A DNA stretch of 64,000 nucleotides, from contig MU004230.1 of assembly GCA_010405405.1 (NCBI GenBank), positions 3,617,744-3,681,743 of the forward strand. The letters run 5' to 3'. A program made the position numbers and the translations under genes. Numbering within the stretch: the stretch's first letter is position 1; every line of letters begins with the position of its first letter. The notes under the pieces are model-generated. The model was not told where the DNA came from, did no database searches, and saw only the letters and a program-made list of their open reading frames with translations. The DNA comes from Microthyrium microscopicum (lineage: Eukaryota; Ascomycota; Dothideomycetes; Microthyriales; Microthyriaceae). This document shows, piece after piece, positions 45,632 through 56,863 of this stretch.

Positions 45632-47012
45632 CACGATGTCGTCGATCTGTCCAGTTGCGTTGTTTGAATGTCACACTATCAGCCTCGCTTAGCTTCCAAT
45701 CGTGTACCATCAAATGATTCCACATATTCCTGGGGGTTTGGCAAACTTTTTCGCTCTGTTCGCTTCACTCGTGGATATCCCCAGACGGGCTCTTCCGCCT
45801 CTAGTCAGCCTCACTGGACATGATGTGCTCGTCTCCATCCCTGGAACGGCGGTTGCAGACTAGTACACATCACTGAATTGTATCAAGAGGATAGAGTTGC
45901 TCCTCATATTACGATTAAGACTAACTACAATGTTACACACCCTCTGGACATTGCTGGACAAAACGTCTAACGGAGAGGTCCCTGGAGTGATGTCGGTATG
46001 GTAGGAAAGGTACCATATACTCTCTTCATCGTCGTTTGGAGCAGACCAGCAACCGCCAGCTCCGTCGTGTAGCTAAACTAATTGTCCCAAATGATCTTTA
46101 CTTGTCCTTTATCGAGGTTTACTCGTTTTCAACGTCATTGTCGAGCACAAGGATATCCATATAAACTTAAAATCTCGCTCTCTGCTCCCCACCATGACGG
46201 CTAAGCCCACCCTCTTGCATGCTGTATGAAGTTTTTGAGGACGGGTGCCACGATATATTCAGCGTGCTAGGGCTTCATTTGATTCTCTTACTCGATCGCG
46301 GACGCAATCGTGGGACCGTTTGTGGAGCTAGCACGAGGTTCTGCAAGCATTCAAATGTTGCTAGACATACGATAGCTTTATCAGATGGTGCGAAATCATG
46401 CATCAAGGCTCTCACTTCTACACGAAACCTCCAGTTTGAGCCCAGAAAGTCGAAAATATAAAGTCCAAAGCTAATTGCATTGTATTTTACAAATTGTAGC
46501 CTTCTATTTGAAAGATCAAATGAACTATCAGAGGTTATGCTGTGCACTTTACAGATCAGTGATCGATGATACAACTATAGCGCGCTTTTCTGGTAAGAAC
46601 CTTGAAACAGTTTACAGCTATGGAAAAACTTTCGTCCACGCTTGTGGGGAAGTTCATGCTCGTGCTGCGTTCCCTGCTCGCTTCGTGCTCTCGATCTCTT
46701 TTCCAATACGCTGGAGAATTATGGACTTGGCGACCTAAGTTGCCGTGATAGAGACAACGCTTCCACGACACTTCGAAATGATGCACTCGAGTCTAGATGT
46801 GGTTACTACGTGTTGGCTGAGGGCCCCGCAGAACTTGATCTTCGATTTATGTCAACTTATTGCGTAAACAGTTTTTATAGCATCTGACCGATGTGTAGAA
46901 CCTATAAGAGCTCTACAAGTCCCAGAAACAACCATCTTCTTACCAAGCCACGAGCTACATGAAGACTGTCACAAAAGAAGCCTCATAAAACCCACAGCAA
47001 AATCATATCATC
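45632..47012. other. Divergent intergenic region, 1.4 kb
   Basis: Between the PHYHD1-like and the Arg/Asp/Asn-rich gene starts. No supported gene. CTATAAGAG at about 46910 is a weak TATA candidate, 100 bases before the ATG at 47013. Confidence 0.4.
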
Positions 47013-48680
47013 ATGCGTTACTCCCTTGTTCTCGCAACCCTCGCGGCCTCGGCCATTGCGACCCCATACATCAACGTAGAAGTCTCCGAGGCTGGTGAAC
47101 TGCTCGACCATGAGCGTCACAACCAGCATGATCAGAACAACGATCATCACAACCGCAACCGCCATGACAGGAACCGCAGCCGGGACCGCAATGACATGGA
47201 CCACCATCACCGTCGGGGCCGAAATGGCCGAAATGATCGCGATGATCGTGATGGTAATGATGACCAGGACAACAATGGCTGGTTCTCTAGCTTGTGGCGA
47301 AGCAAGAATAATAATAACAACAACCGGAATGATCGGGACAATAACGGCCGCAATGATCGGGATAACCGCCGGGGCCGAAATGGTCGCAATGACCGTGGGC
47401 GTCATGGCCGCAATGATAACCAGGTGGGTGGTGGCTTTTCTAGTGTTCGCGGATAGGGACAGATGTGCTAATGAGTGGAAGCAGGATGACTTTAGCCCTG
47501 CTAACTTGATTGATGATCTCTTTGGATCTGACTATGAGTGCATTATCCAAGCTCAGTCCAGCAAGGACGAGCGCAACAATGCTCGTGAGTGCTGCCGTGA
47601 AGTTGGCGGTGAGCTCTACGACACTCCCGGCCGAGTAAGTCACATTCATTCCATATTATAACCTCTTCTGACCATGATAGTGCGTCTTCCGAGATGTCTA
47701 TGAGAACCCTCGTGAGGACTGGCGCGACTGCGCTATGGACCAACGTGGGGCCAGCTTTGCCGACTGCTACACCCGCGAGCAGCGCGAAGTTGACGATGAG
47801 CTAAGCGTAAGATCCTTCTCATACCCATCATCCTGTTTCATCTTGCTGATCCCACCACAGAGCCGTCGCCGCAACAACCAAGAGCACGAGCGAAGCCGCA
47901 ACAGCCGGGACAACCGCTCTCGATCCCGCAACGGCGGCCGCCGCGACAGAGACCGCGACGACAATGACCGACGAGACCGCGACCGTGACGACGACCGTGA
48001 CGACAACGACCGCCGCCAAAGCAACCGCAACCGATCCCGCAACGGCGATCGACGAGACCGAGACCGCGACGATGATCGCGACGACGACGACAATGATCGC
48101 CGCCAAAACAACCGATCCAACCGCCGCAACGGCCGAGACAACCGCGACAACCGCGACCGACGAGACCGTGATGATGAGCGAGACAATGATTACGATTCAG
48201 AGCGCTCTGGCCGAAACGATCGTGACAACCACCGCAATGGCCGAAATGGCCGTGATAACCGCGACAACCGCGACCGACGAGACCGTGATGACCGACGCAA
48301 CCGTGATGACCGCCACCAACAAGTTTTGAGCATTGGCGACAACAATGGCCGCGATAACAATGGCCGGGACAACCACCGCAACCGCCGTGATCAGGAGCAA
48401 TTGCAGTGCGTCGTCTTCCAGGACGGTCAGCAAGATGGCCAGCAGCAGAACCGCCAGGAAATTCTCCAGCAGTGCTGTGAGCAACAGCAAGTTGACGGTC
48501 GTCTGCAGCACGACAACAACGTCGTAAGTATTCCCAAAGTTCCTCCAGAAGATGTTGATGCTGACGAGATGACAGTGCCAAGTCCGTGATGGCCAACAGG
48601 CTGATGAGTTCTTGCAATGCACTGAGGAGCGAGGCGTTCAGCAAGAGCATGCAGACTGCTATCGTCAAGCTGACGAATAG
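47013..48680 (+). CDS. Secreted Arg/Asp/Asn-rich protein with duplicated cysteine domain
   Basis: Exons 47013-47394, 47444-47634, 47681-47806, 47861-48523 and 48576-48680 (488 aa). A signal peptide (MRYSLVLATLAASAIATP) is followed by about 105 residues of Arg, Asn, Asp and His. Cysteine domain 1 spans exons 2-3; about 150 residues of RDRDD/NDRR/RNGRDN repeats follow, then domain 2 in exons 4-5. Both domains read C..CC..|C..C..DCY, and both are split by a phase 0 intron just before the fourth cysteine. Stopping at the first stop (48589) would lose half of domain 2. Intron 1 (49 nt, GTGGGC donor) is chosen because it restores frame; intron 3 (54 nt) has no stop, so retention would also read. 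No family recognised; a wall or extracellular matrix role is a guess. Confidence 0.7.
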
Positions 48681-48906
48681 ATTGCAGAACTTTCTTGGTT
48701 CGCAAGACTCCCTGAGCTTTCAAGAGCTCTTTGGTCATTTGTTTGGCCCCCAAAAGTACTGGTTTCTGAGGTGGTTGCCCCTTTCTTCTTGTACATAGGA
48801 TAGATGGCCCACAAAAGTAATTAACAGCCGATGAAAATCTCCTGATTCATGTCTCTTTATGATCTTGTGATGTTCGCTGAGAATAAGTGATCCAGAAATT
48901 GTTCGT
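48681..48906. other. Short convergent intergenic region
   Basis: 226 bases between two stop codons facing each other; shared 3' flank. Confidence 0.5.
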
Positions 48907-50568
48907 TCAGCGAATATAGATCGGTACTTCGTCCAAGGGTGATGACGGTCCAGAGGGATGCTCTTCCGTCAGTTCCGGACTGTATATGTTGTCGTAGTGG
49001 ACTGGGGTCTCTGGATATACGATTTGAATCGGCACCGCAAGGCGATATACACTGTCGCCCAGCGAGGACTTGATCTCTACACGGAGAGACATGCTGTATC
49101 TCCGGGCAACAAATGGCGTAAAGAATGAGGGTGATGGGAACGAGCTTTCGGCCACTGGAAGAAGCACAGTGATGTCTTTTACCCAAGTTCTTGGATCCTT
49201 TGGATTTTCCTGCTCCCATCCGTCCACTTGCAGATTGCGAATACGTTTTCCAGAAAACTTACACAGTGCTGCCAGAAACGGTGATTCCTGTGATGAAGAG
49301 ATAGTAGGATGAGCTTTCATCTTCGCCACAGAAAGATACGTCGAAGCTTTCAGCATAGAAATAATCTTGATGTTCAATGGCATATCCTCCGGAGACAAAG
49401 AAGACTTCTTCTTCGTCCTCAACGTCAATCGCAAAGGAACCGCCGCCATCGCCAGTCCAGTCTTTGGCTGAATCTCAATAGGCTGTGGTTCCGACGCCGA
49501 AATACTCAAACTAGCCCCCCTAAAGCCAAATCGTCGCAGTCGTTTCTCCTTGGTACACGCATATTCTCCCTTGAAATGCTCCTGGTGGATTGGCGGTGGA
49601 CTCGGATTCTCAGTGTCGAAAAGAGCTACAGTCGCGATAGTGCAGTCGACTAGCTCGTCTTTGTCGTCATAGGCAAATGCCTGCACCTCGTATCTGATCT
49701 GCGAAGTAGCGCTGCAACTGAATCCTCCCGTAGGTGCCCGACATCCGTAACCAGTAACGCTGAGTGTGGATGGCAACATTCCCATTGAGCTTGTAAAATC
49801 TTGCTGTGATTCCCACGGTTTGCGATATAGCGGGAAGTCAAAGGAGAATGCGGCCGATTTCACCTCTGCTTCGGTGAGGGAATCTGAAGATGGCCAGTCG
49901 TGAGCTTCGACGAGATTTAATATCTTTTTTGAAATCCGTTAGTTTTGCGCAAACTCAGAAGTTATGTCTGCACTAACCGTTTCAGCGGCAAGAAGTCTAT
50001 GTGGCTCCAAGCTCGTAGAGCAGTTTGTATGATGTTGTAAAACATTCATCATAGTCCCTGAAAACGATTAGCATATTTTGTAAAGCTGGTAATAATAAGA
50101 CCGAATCTTACCTTTGAGAACAATCTTGACCTTGTCGATATTCCGCGAGCTCCCATTATCAACCTTCAGGGAACCTTTGACACCCTGGCACCTCAAAAAC
50201 ACCGGACTCGCATTTTCCCTCATGCAGTAAGCATTCTCATACTCAAACTGCAACTTCAAATTCTTCTCCGGTGGTGTAAGGTCCTGCGTGCTAGAAGCAT
50301 TCGAAGAATTGGGATACATGGTAAACTGCTCACTAAACTTTTCCAGAAAGCGGCCAAACACCTTCTTTATGCGACAAGATTTAGATTTCCGATGTGAGAC
50401 AGGGGGAGCAGATGCTGGTGCATGAATTAGCTCGGAAGCTGCTGGTGGTGGAGCAGATACACCCACACCAGCAGAAGCATCATGGCTACTAGTAATCGTA
50501 GTACATGTAGTCTCAGACGACTCGTACTTTTGGCGGCACGATTCGTAGCTCTGCACAACCGTACCCAT
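48907..50568 (-). CDS. Arrestin-like protein
   Basis: Exons 50568-50112, 50057-49978 and 49923-48907 (517 aa), with introns of 54 and 54 nt. The first 100 residues are Ser/Thr/Ala/Pro-rich with a basic patch (RKSKSCRIKKVFGRF). The arrestin fold then begins: LKLQFEYENAYCMRENASPVFLRCQGVKGSL is typical of fungal alpha-arrestin N-domains (shortened marks: LQFEYENAYC, VFLRCQGVKG, NIDKVKIVLKG). Later strands read FSFDFPLYRKPWES, LPSTLSVTGYGCRAPTGGFSC, IRYEVQAFAYDD. The C-terminal half has LPLNIKIISML-like strands, and it ends YSPELTEEHPSGPSSPLDEVPIYIR as short blocks. Such proteins are ubiquitin-ligase adaptors for membrane transporters. I see no clear PPxY, so the Rsp5 link is uncertain. Confidence 0.75.
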
Positions 50569-52056
50569 GATTTTTTTTTTATACGCTAAACGAATGATTG
50601 GGATTGGGCTGCAGATACTCGCGCATGAGTGGGATTTCCAGCCCCAAGGGACAGGAGTAGGAAAAGGAAAACCAATAATACGAAAGAGTTGTATGGCGAC
50701 AAAACCTTCTAGACAAGCGTCATACAAGAAAAGTTGATGGAAAAGAAATGCCCCCACGCGACCGCTGTACACCGCAACAAGAAACTTGAGATACGAGTCA
50801 CACACTGCTAAAAGTGTGGATGGGAGGGATATATTTAAAGCATTGAAGAGGATTGACCCTCAGCCTTGCATGCGAATACCCAGCTGAATTGCTGCCAACA
50901 TCACCAGATTATGAGTCTTAGACTTGTCTTAATACGTATCGACCGAGATTGTTTTGCAAGCTTCAGCCAACTTCTCTCGCAGCAGAACCAAGCATCATGC
51001 CAGTATGTATGAACTGCCGGATGTAAAAAAGTCAATTGCTATGTGTTGGCAAAGCTCGCAAGATGAATATCCGCGACGAAAAAAGTGGAGGACGGAGCCG
51101 CATAGCAAGTATCCATGCTCCAGAAGCGTGCTCGATAGGGCTGGCACTGTATAATGGGTGGAGTTATGACCCCCAAGGCAATTGTGCTCGGTATAAGATG
51201 TGCAACTAGGATCAAATCCTGGTCTTTCGAGGTTGTTTTCCATTACTACCAACTATTCGATTCGAAACGGTTCAAATATCCGGCTGGCACTTGGGCTGAG
51301 AGTCTGAGACCCAAGAGCGTGCTCGCTTAAAGTCTGCAGTATTCATCCTGATGTTGGCCGAGGACAAGAAAGAAAAAGGCTAATCGATGTGGTGGGCTGA
51401 GTCTGAAATTCATACCAAGAGCTTCAAAAGAAATGTACGGTAAGGAGGTCAACGGTCTTTTGTGGGTCTAGACAAATAGTCGCGCTGCATCCCATGTGCA
51501 GCCGAAAACCGGAACGCTGGATATCCAATATCTGGGGAGCAGATGGATAAAAAGAATAAAAAGCAAGATATCGATTCTCACCATCCAGTAGGATTCAACA
51601 CCGCGGCGGACCCTTTTGATTTAGTGGCCTGGACATTCTCGTCCTGCATAAACTAGCGCCGCGGATTGTCAGGAACAAATCCCAAGTGGGGCAGAGTGGG
51701 CAGCTTGGGATTGCTGTGATAAAACTTATTTAGTCCTGTATGCAACGCGTGGCAGCTTCTGTAAATAAACTGCCGAATCAGTTCTGGAGTCTGGATGAAC
51801 ATCGTGATCATTGGCGTCTGGAAACGATCAACATTAATAACTTCAGGTACACAGGCAGAATCCAACTCCTCAAATTTGGAAAATGACTTGGTGCCGCGGT
51901 AATTCGTACAAAGCCTACGCAGAAACAGAAAGATACAACGAAACAATGGCAAAGGCATCAGATACCCTAATAAAACGATCCAGTCCAGCGCCTTTCCGTT
52001 CAAAAGGACTTTTGCAAGCTTTAGACATCTAAGTGACCGATATAGTTACATCCCGT
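50569..52056. other. Intergenic region, 1.5 kb
   Basis: Promoter of the arrestin-like gene (AT-rich box at about 50828-50840, poly-T just before the start) and downstream flank of ILV5. Apart from the small frame at 51653-51958, nothing is seen. Confidence 0.4.
51653..51958 (-). CDS. Possible small protein, unrecognised
   Basis: An ATG-started frame of 101 codons: hydrophobic start MPLPLFRCIFLFLRRL, then mixed sequence ending PHLGFVPDNPRR. No family recognised and no splice partner seen. The composition is protein-like, so it is listed, but it could be chance or a remnant. Confidence 0.25.
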   Translation of the reverse strand: MPLPLFRCIFLFLRRLCTNYRGTKSFSKFEELDSACVPEVINVDRFQTPMITMFIQTPELIRQFIYRSCHALHTGLNKFYHSNPKLPTLPHLGFVPDNPRR

Positions 52057-53463
52057 CTACTGGTTCTCGGGTCGGAGTCCACTATGTCAAGTTAGCAAAT
52101 GAAGTATAGGCATGGTTTCATGGAGTCACATACCGCACGGCCTTGCCAGCACGCCAGATCTCAAGTTCACGGATCTCTTGCATCTCCTTCTCATACAACT
52201 CGCGATAATCGGAACGGCTGTTGTAATCTAATGAGCGCTGGGTTTCTGAGCCGTCTTCCACGCGATCATAGAGCTCGTTGAAAACTGGCTTGAGGGTGTC
52301 CTTGAACTTTTTGCTCCAGTCGATAGCGCCACGACGAGCAGTGGTAGAGCAAGCGGCATACATATAGTCCATGCCGTTGGCACCAATGAGTGGGTACAAG
52401 CTCTGGGTGGCTTCTTCAACAGTCTCGTTGAAAGCTTCACTTGGGCTATGACCACGTTCTCGGAGAACCTCATATTGAGCAAGGAACATGCCGTGAATAC
52501 CACCCATCAAGCATCCACGCTCGCCGTAGAGATCAGAGAACACTTCCTTTTTGAAAGTAGTCTGGTAAAGGTAACCACTTCCAACACCGACACCGAGAGC
52601 TACGGCCTTTTCTAGAGCTTGTCCTGTTACATCTTGATAAACGGCAACGGAGGAGTTGATACCGCGGCCTTCCTTGAAAAGGGAACGCACGGTGCGACCA
52701 GAGCCCTTGGGAGCCACGAGAATGACATCGATATCCTCGGGGACATCGACCTTGGTGCGGTCTTTAAATACTGGGGAGAAACCGTGCGAAAAGTAGAGGG
52801 TCTGTACTACGGTTAGTACCAACAATTGAACAAGAGGGATTTGCTTACCTTTCCCTTGGTGAGAAGCGGCTTGATTGTTGGCCATGTCTCACTTTGAGCA
52901 GCATCACTGAGGAGGTTCATGATGATGGAACCCTTCTTGATGGCCTCTTCTACTTCAAAAAGGTTCTTTCCTGGGATCCATCCATCTTGTACAGCGTCTT
53001 TCCATGAAGCGCCATTCTTGCGAACACCGATGATCACGTTGAGACCGTTGTCACGGAGGTTTAGACCTTGACCATGGCCTTGAGATCCGTAGCCGATGAG
53101 AGCAAGAGTATCATCCTTGAAGTAATCCTGCCATCATTAGAATTCATTGCGAAACGTCGCACAACTTGTGACTCACGAGGAGCTTCTCTCTTGGCCAGTC
53201 GTCACGTTCTGGTACAAATTAGATAACATGCTCAATCACTAGAGCACAATAGACTTACCGTAGACAGTCTCCTTGGTACCAGCAAAGTCAATGGTCTTCA
53301 TGCCACGAGTTTGCTGGACTGGTAGACCAACGGCACCACGAACAGCTGCGGGGGCAGCTCTGGCAGCCACCAACGGCGTCATACGGGCGCCATGAATGGT
53401 GGAGGACTTGGTCAATTGGCTCAATGCTGAGCGTATAGCTTGAGGAGCACGTCGAGCGGCCAT
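52057..53463 (-). CDS. ILV5: Ketol-acid reductoisomerase, mitochondrial (ILV5)
   Basis: Exons 53463-53259, 53208-53177, 53127-52849, 52801-52134 and 52081-52057 (402 aa). It catalyses the isomerisation and NADPH reduction of acetolactate and acetohydroxybutyrate, second common step of Val, Ile and Leu synthesis in mitochondria. The start has an Arg/Ala-rich presequence with cleavage likely near QTRGMKTIDF. The NADPH fold has LALIGYGSQGHGQGLNLRDNG; later come the substrate and metal residues in FSHGFSPVF, VILVAPKGSGRTVRSLF, GYLYQTTFKKEVFSDLYGER and the C-terminal EIWRAGKAVRGLRPENQ. The last exon is only 25 nt and codes eight residues plus stop; without it the frame ends in YVTP. A 32-nt exon 3 is also very short. 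Confidence 0.96.
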
Positions 53464-54346
53464 GATGAAGAGTGGAGAGGAAAGTAAAGGGTATTGGGAG
53501 TGTTGTTGGAAAAAGTTTGTTATGAGCGGTCAGCAACTGAGAAAGCTTGGTGGAATTTTTTCACAACAGTCAGGCCAAAAAAAAGTGGTTGGCTGCACAT
53601 GTGCTGTGGTTTCCCGGATCGCCGACATCGGTCCCGAGCTTGACTCATTGGATAAGATTAGATCACTTCCATCTTCTCCTTTTCCTTCTTTAGCTTTAAA
53701 GCTTTTCATACAATTTACAACCTTTGTAAACAACGCGGAATGCCCTACAAATTACGCCTCTAGTGCAGGTTATTTGAAGAGCTAGGATATGCGGAGATCA
53801 AGCTGCTATTCCGCGTTCACTGTCTCCCCGCAAAAGAGCCCTGTTACGAAGCTGCCAATGTCGATCTAGCGGTAGAATAGTACTCTAGAGTCTATGGTAG
53901 ATGACCTTCACGTAGGACAAAGTACTTGAAAATAGCGGCAGATATCGCGCGAAATATACCGAAGCTCTGAGCTCACCAGTTCAATGCCACCAAAGCACTC
54001 TCAGAGCGAGCACGACAATCTTACATGGCCAAATAAGCTTCAAGATCCTAGTTTGCGATTGATACTCCTTGTCCTGACACAGCTTGGCCCATCCTATGAA
54101 TAAAGCAAACGAATCTAGTGCAAGGCGAATTGCATAAATCATACATCCTGGAAGTTATAGGGTGACAAGAATGGTAAATGGAGCAAATGCTGAATAGCAT
54201 GCCCTGCTGCGCTTCCGCAACCTGGGCAAGTTTAGAAACATCACGAGAAACCTCGAACTCTGATGAGTTGATGTATGTAGTCATATTCGCAATCTGAATT
54301 CTACTTTCCTTCATCATCATTGTTATCGTTGCAGCATACTCATATC
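53464..54346. promoter_or_regulatory. Divergent promoter region between ILV5 and the sugar transporter
   Basis: About 880 bases between starts pointing away from each other. A purine/pyrimidine-biased stretch lies before ILV5. No clear conserved element picked out. Confidence 0.4.
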
Positions 54347-56667
54347 ATGGCGAAATCGAAGACAGCGAAATCGAACAAGACTTGGTTTGGGATGACCGGT
54401 GCGAGGCTCACTTTTTGGGTTACTGTAGTGAGTAATCTTCCCAACGGTCTCGTACGATGTCAGAAGAATCTAGATTCTAATGGATGGGTGCTTCAGGCTT
54501 GTGCTACAGATATGACGCTATTTGGGTATGATCAAGGCAAGTCTACACTTCTCCAAAAGAGTCATCCTTTTGCGTCATACATCAAGAGATCACCCAAGCA
54601 TTTTGACTCATTTCTAACATCTTGTAGGAGTTTTTGGTACCAAACTATCTTCCAACTAAAGTGAACACAACTAATACGAAATATAGGTGGTGTTGTAGTG
54701 ACCAAGGACTATCTCAACACATTTGGTTTACGGAACAACCCAAGTTTACTAGGTACCATCACAGCCATCTATGATATCGGCTGCTTCTTTGGTGCGATTC
54801 TGGCCTTCGTGGTGGGAGATCGGCTAGGACGAAAGAAGACGATATTACTCGGTATGTGTAACTCCTTAGCCTCGTGGTATAAACTGCAATACCTTACACA
54901 AGATATTGATCTTGTGATGTATCAGGTACAACCGTCATGTCTGTTGGCGCAATTCTCCAAATCGTATCATGGTCTGTACCTCAACTAATTGTTGGCCGGT
55001 GAGTATTGTGTTTCGAGTTTTGGACTTTGATATCTAACAAACACGGTATAGAATCGTGGCCGGAATCGGAAATGGTCTGAACACTGCCACTGCTCCAGTA
55101 TGGCAAAGCGAAACTTCTAAGACCAGTTGGAGAGGAAAGCTAGTCGTCATTGAAATGGTGTTCAATATCTTTGGATTTTGTCTCAGTAACTGGGTAACCT
55201 TTGGCTTTTCATTCGTCGACAGTCCTGTCTCTTGGAGAGTTCCATTGGCATTCCAATTTCTGTTCATCTTTATCTTGTTCGCCACTGTACCATGGTTGCC
55301 TGAGTCGCCACGGCAAGTCTGCTCTCTGAGGGTAATAAACTTACACAACAATAGCTAACCATGTGTCTACTAGCTGGCTCGTATCCCATGGTCGTATCAG
55401 CGAGGCAGAAGAAATCCTCGCGGATCTAGAGGATACCGGAATCGACGACCCATACATCATCACTCAATCACGAGAGATCCAATGGGCTGCCAACTATGAG
55501 CGTGAACATGCCGTCAGGTGGAGAGATCTGCTCCGCGGACGTACAGGTGATGCTGCAGGAACTTCGACCTTACGCCGCATGATTCTAGGCATGGGGTACG
55601 TATTCTCTACCAAGTGCATACAAACAAATACAAGACTAAACTACCTCCAGAACCCAAGCAATGCAACAGCTGAGCGGTATAAACGTAACATCCTACTATC
55701 TCCCCACAGGTCCGTTCCCGTGCCCTTCTCACATCTCAGTAGCTAACTCATAACAGTTCTTATCGAATCCGTTGGCCAAACCGAAACCATGGCCCGATTA
55801 CTAGCCGCCTGTAACTCCGTCTCCTATCTCCTCTTCTCGCTAATCGGCATACCCAACGTCGAGCGCTGGGGTCGTCGAAAAATGATGATGTACGCTGCAT
55901 TAGGCCAGGGGATCTGCTATCTTATGATAACGATTCTGATTGGTCTCAACGAGACTGAAGGATTCGATTACCAAAAACAGGCAGCAGAAGCCTCAATTGC
56001 CTTCTTTTTTCTCTACTATGTCTTCTTTGGCATTGGATGGCAGGGCGTGCCTTGGTTGTATCCGACAGAGATCAATAGTTTATCCATGAGGACTAAAGGG
56101 GCGGCAGCTGGGACTGCTACGAATTGGATGTTCAATTTGTAAGTTCAACAATTCTCCTTTCACAAAACTTGATGCTGCTTATTCTAGTTCCAATGCTGAC
56201 GGTAATGATCAGCATTGTCGTTGAAATCACACCAATCGGCATCGCAAGTCTGAAATGGCGATTTTACATCATTTGGACTTTAATGAACCTCGCTTTTGTT
56301 CCAATCGTCTACATTTTCTACCCCGAGGTAACCAACCTTCCTTCCCGTCAACTTGTTGAAAGCCTACTGAAATTTCCAGACTGCCGACCGTTCTCTAGAA
56401 GATGTCGATCGTTTCTTCTCCGAGAACCAGAACGTTTTGGTATTTCGCGATAAAGAGGCTATATCTGGGAGGAGACCGGCTCGATATCTAGAACGGGAAG
56501 TGGAAGAATATCGTCAACATTCAGCGAACAATTCACGTCGGAACAGCGTGGGGACAATACGGTATAGAAACCATCCCGCTACTTTGGAGTTGGAAAATAC
56601 AAATGATGCGGAGGGTGGAAGAGCTGCATTGGGCTCCACTGATGGGGCGAATGGCAATAGAAAATAA
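54347..56667 (+). CDS. MFS sugar transporter (sugar porter family)
   Basis: Ten exons: 54347-54427, 54497-54536, 54687-54851, 54926-54998, 55052-55312, 55374-55595, 55651-55709, 55757-56138, 56213-56327, 56380-56667 (561 aa). Twelve membrane segments are expected. Family signatures: TLFGYDQGG in helix 1, GDRLGRKKTILLG between helices 2 and 3, PESPRWLVSHGR after helix 6, QQLSGIN in helix 7, ERWGRRK, and FYPET before the acidic tail. Two introns start with GC instead of GT (54537 and 55313), both GCAAGT; no GT donor near would keep the family sequence. The acceptor of intron 8 is placed at 56212, which gives NFIVVEITPIG. It sits in the plasma membrane; whether it carries glucose, xylose, lactose or another sugar cannot be told. 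Confidence 0.9.
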
Positions 56668-56863
56668 CACGAGGATGACCCAGCAATGGCCAAATTTGTA
56701 TCACTACCTGCTCTACACGTCAGATCTTGTAGAGTAGAGTAGTCCCCAAGAATGAAGGCAAGTAGGTTAAAATTATTCTCCAAACAACATCGAGGTATCA
56801 ATTACACCGCAACATATAGGGGTATTCCATCCAACACATAAAATCATAACTCGCGCAAAAAAA

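Noticed and set aside
47395-47456. First stop at 47456 as the end of the Arg/Asp/Asn-rich protein
   Set aside because: Would cut off all cysteine domains; downstream exons share composition, frame and clean splice sites.
47838-48668. Minus-strand and shifted-frame long open frames over the Arg/Asp/Asn region
   Set aside because: Low-complexity GAC/CGC/AAC repeats open all frames; only the plus-strand frame has a signal peptide, splice sites and cysteine domains.
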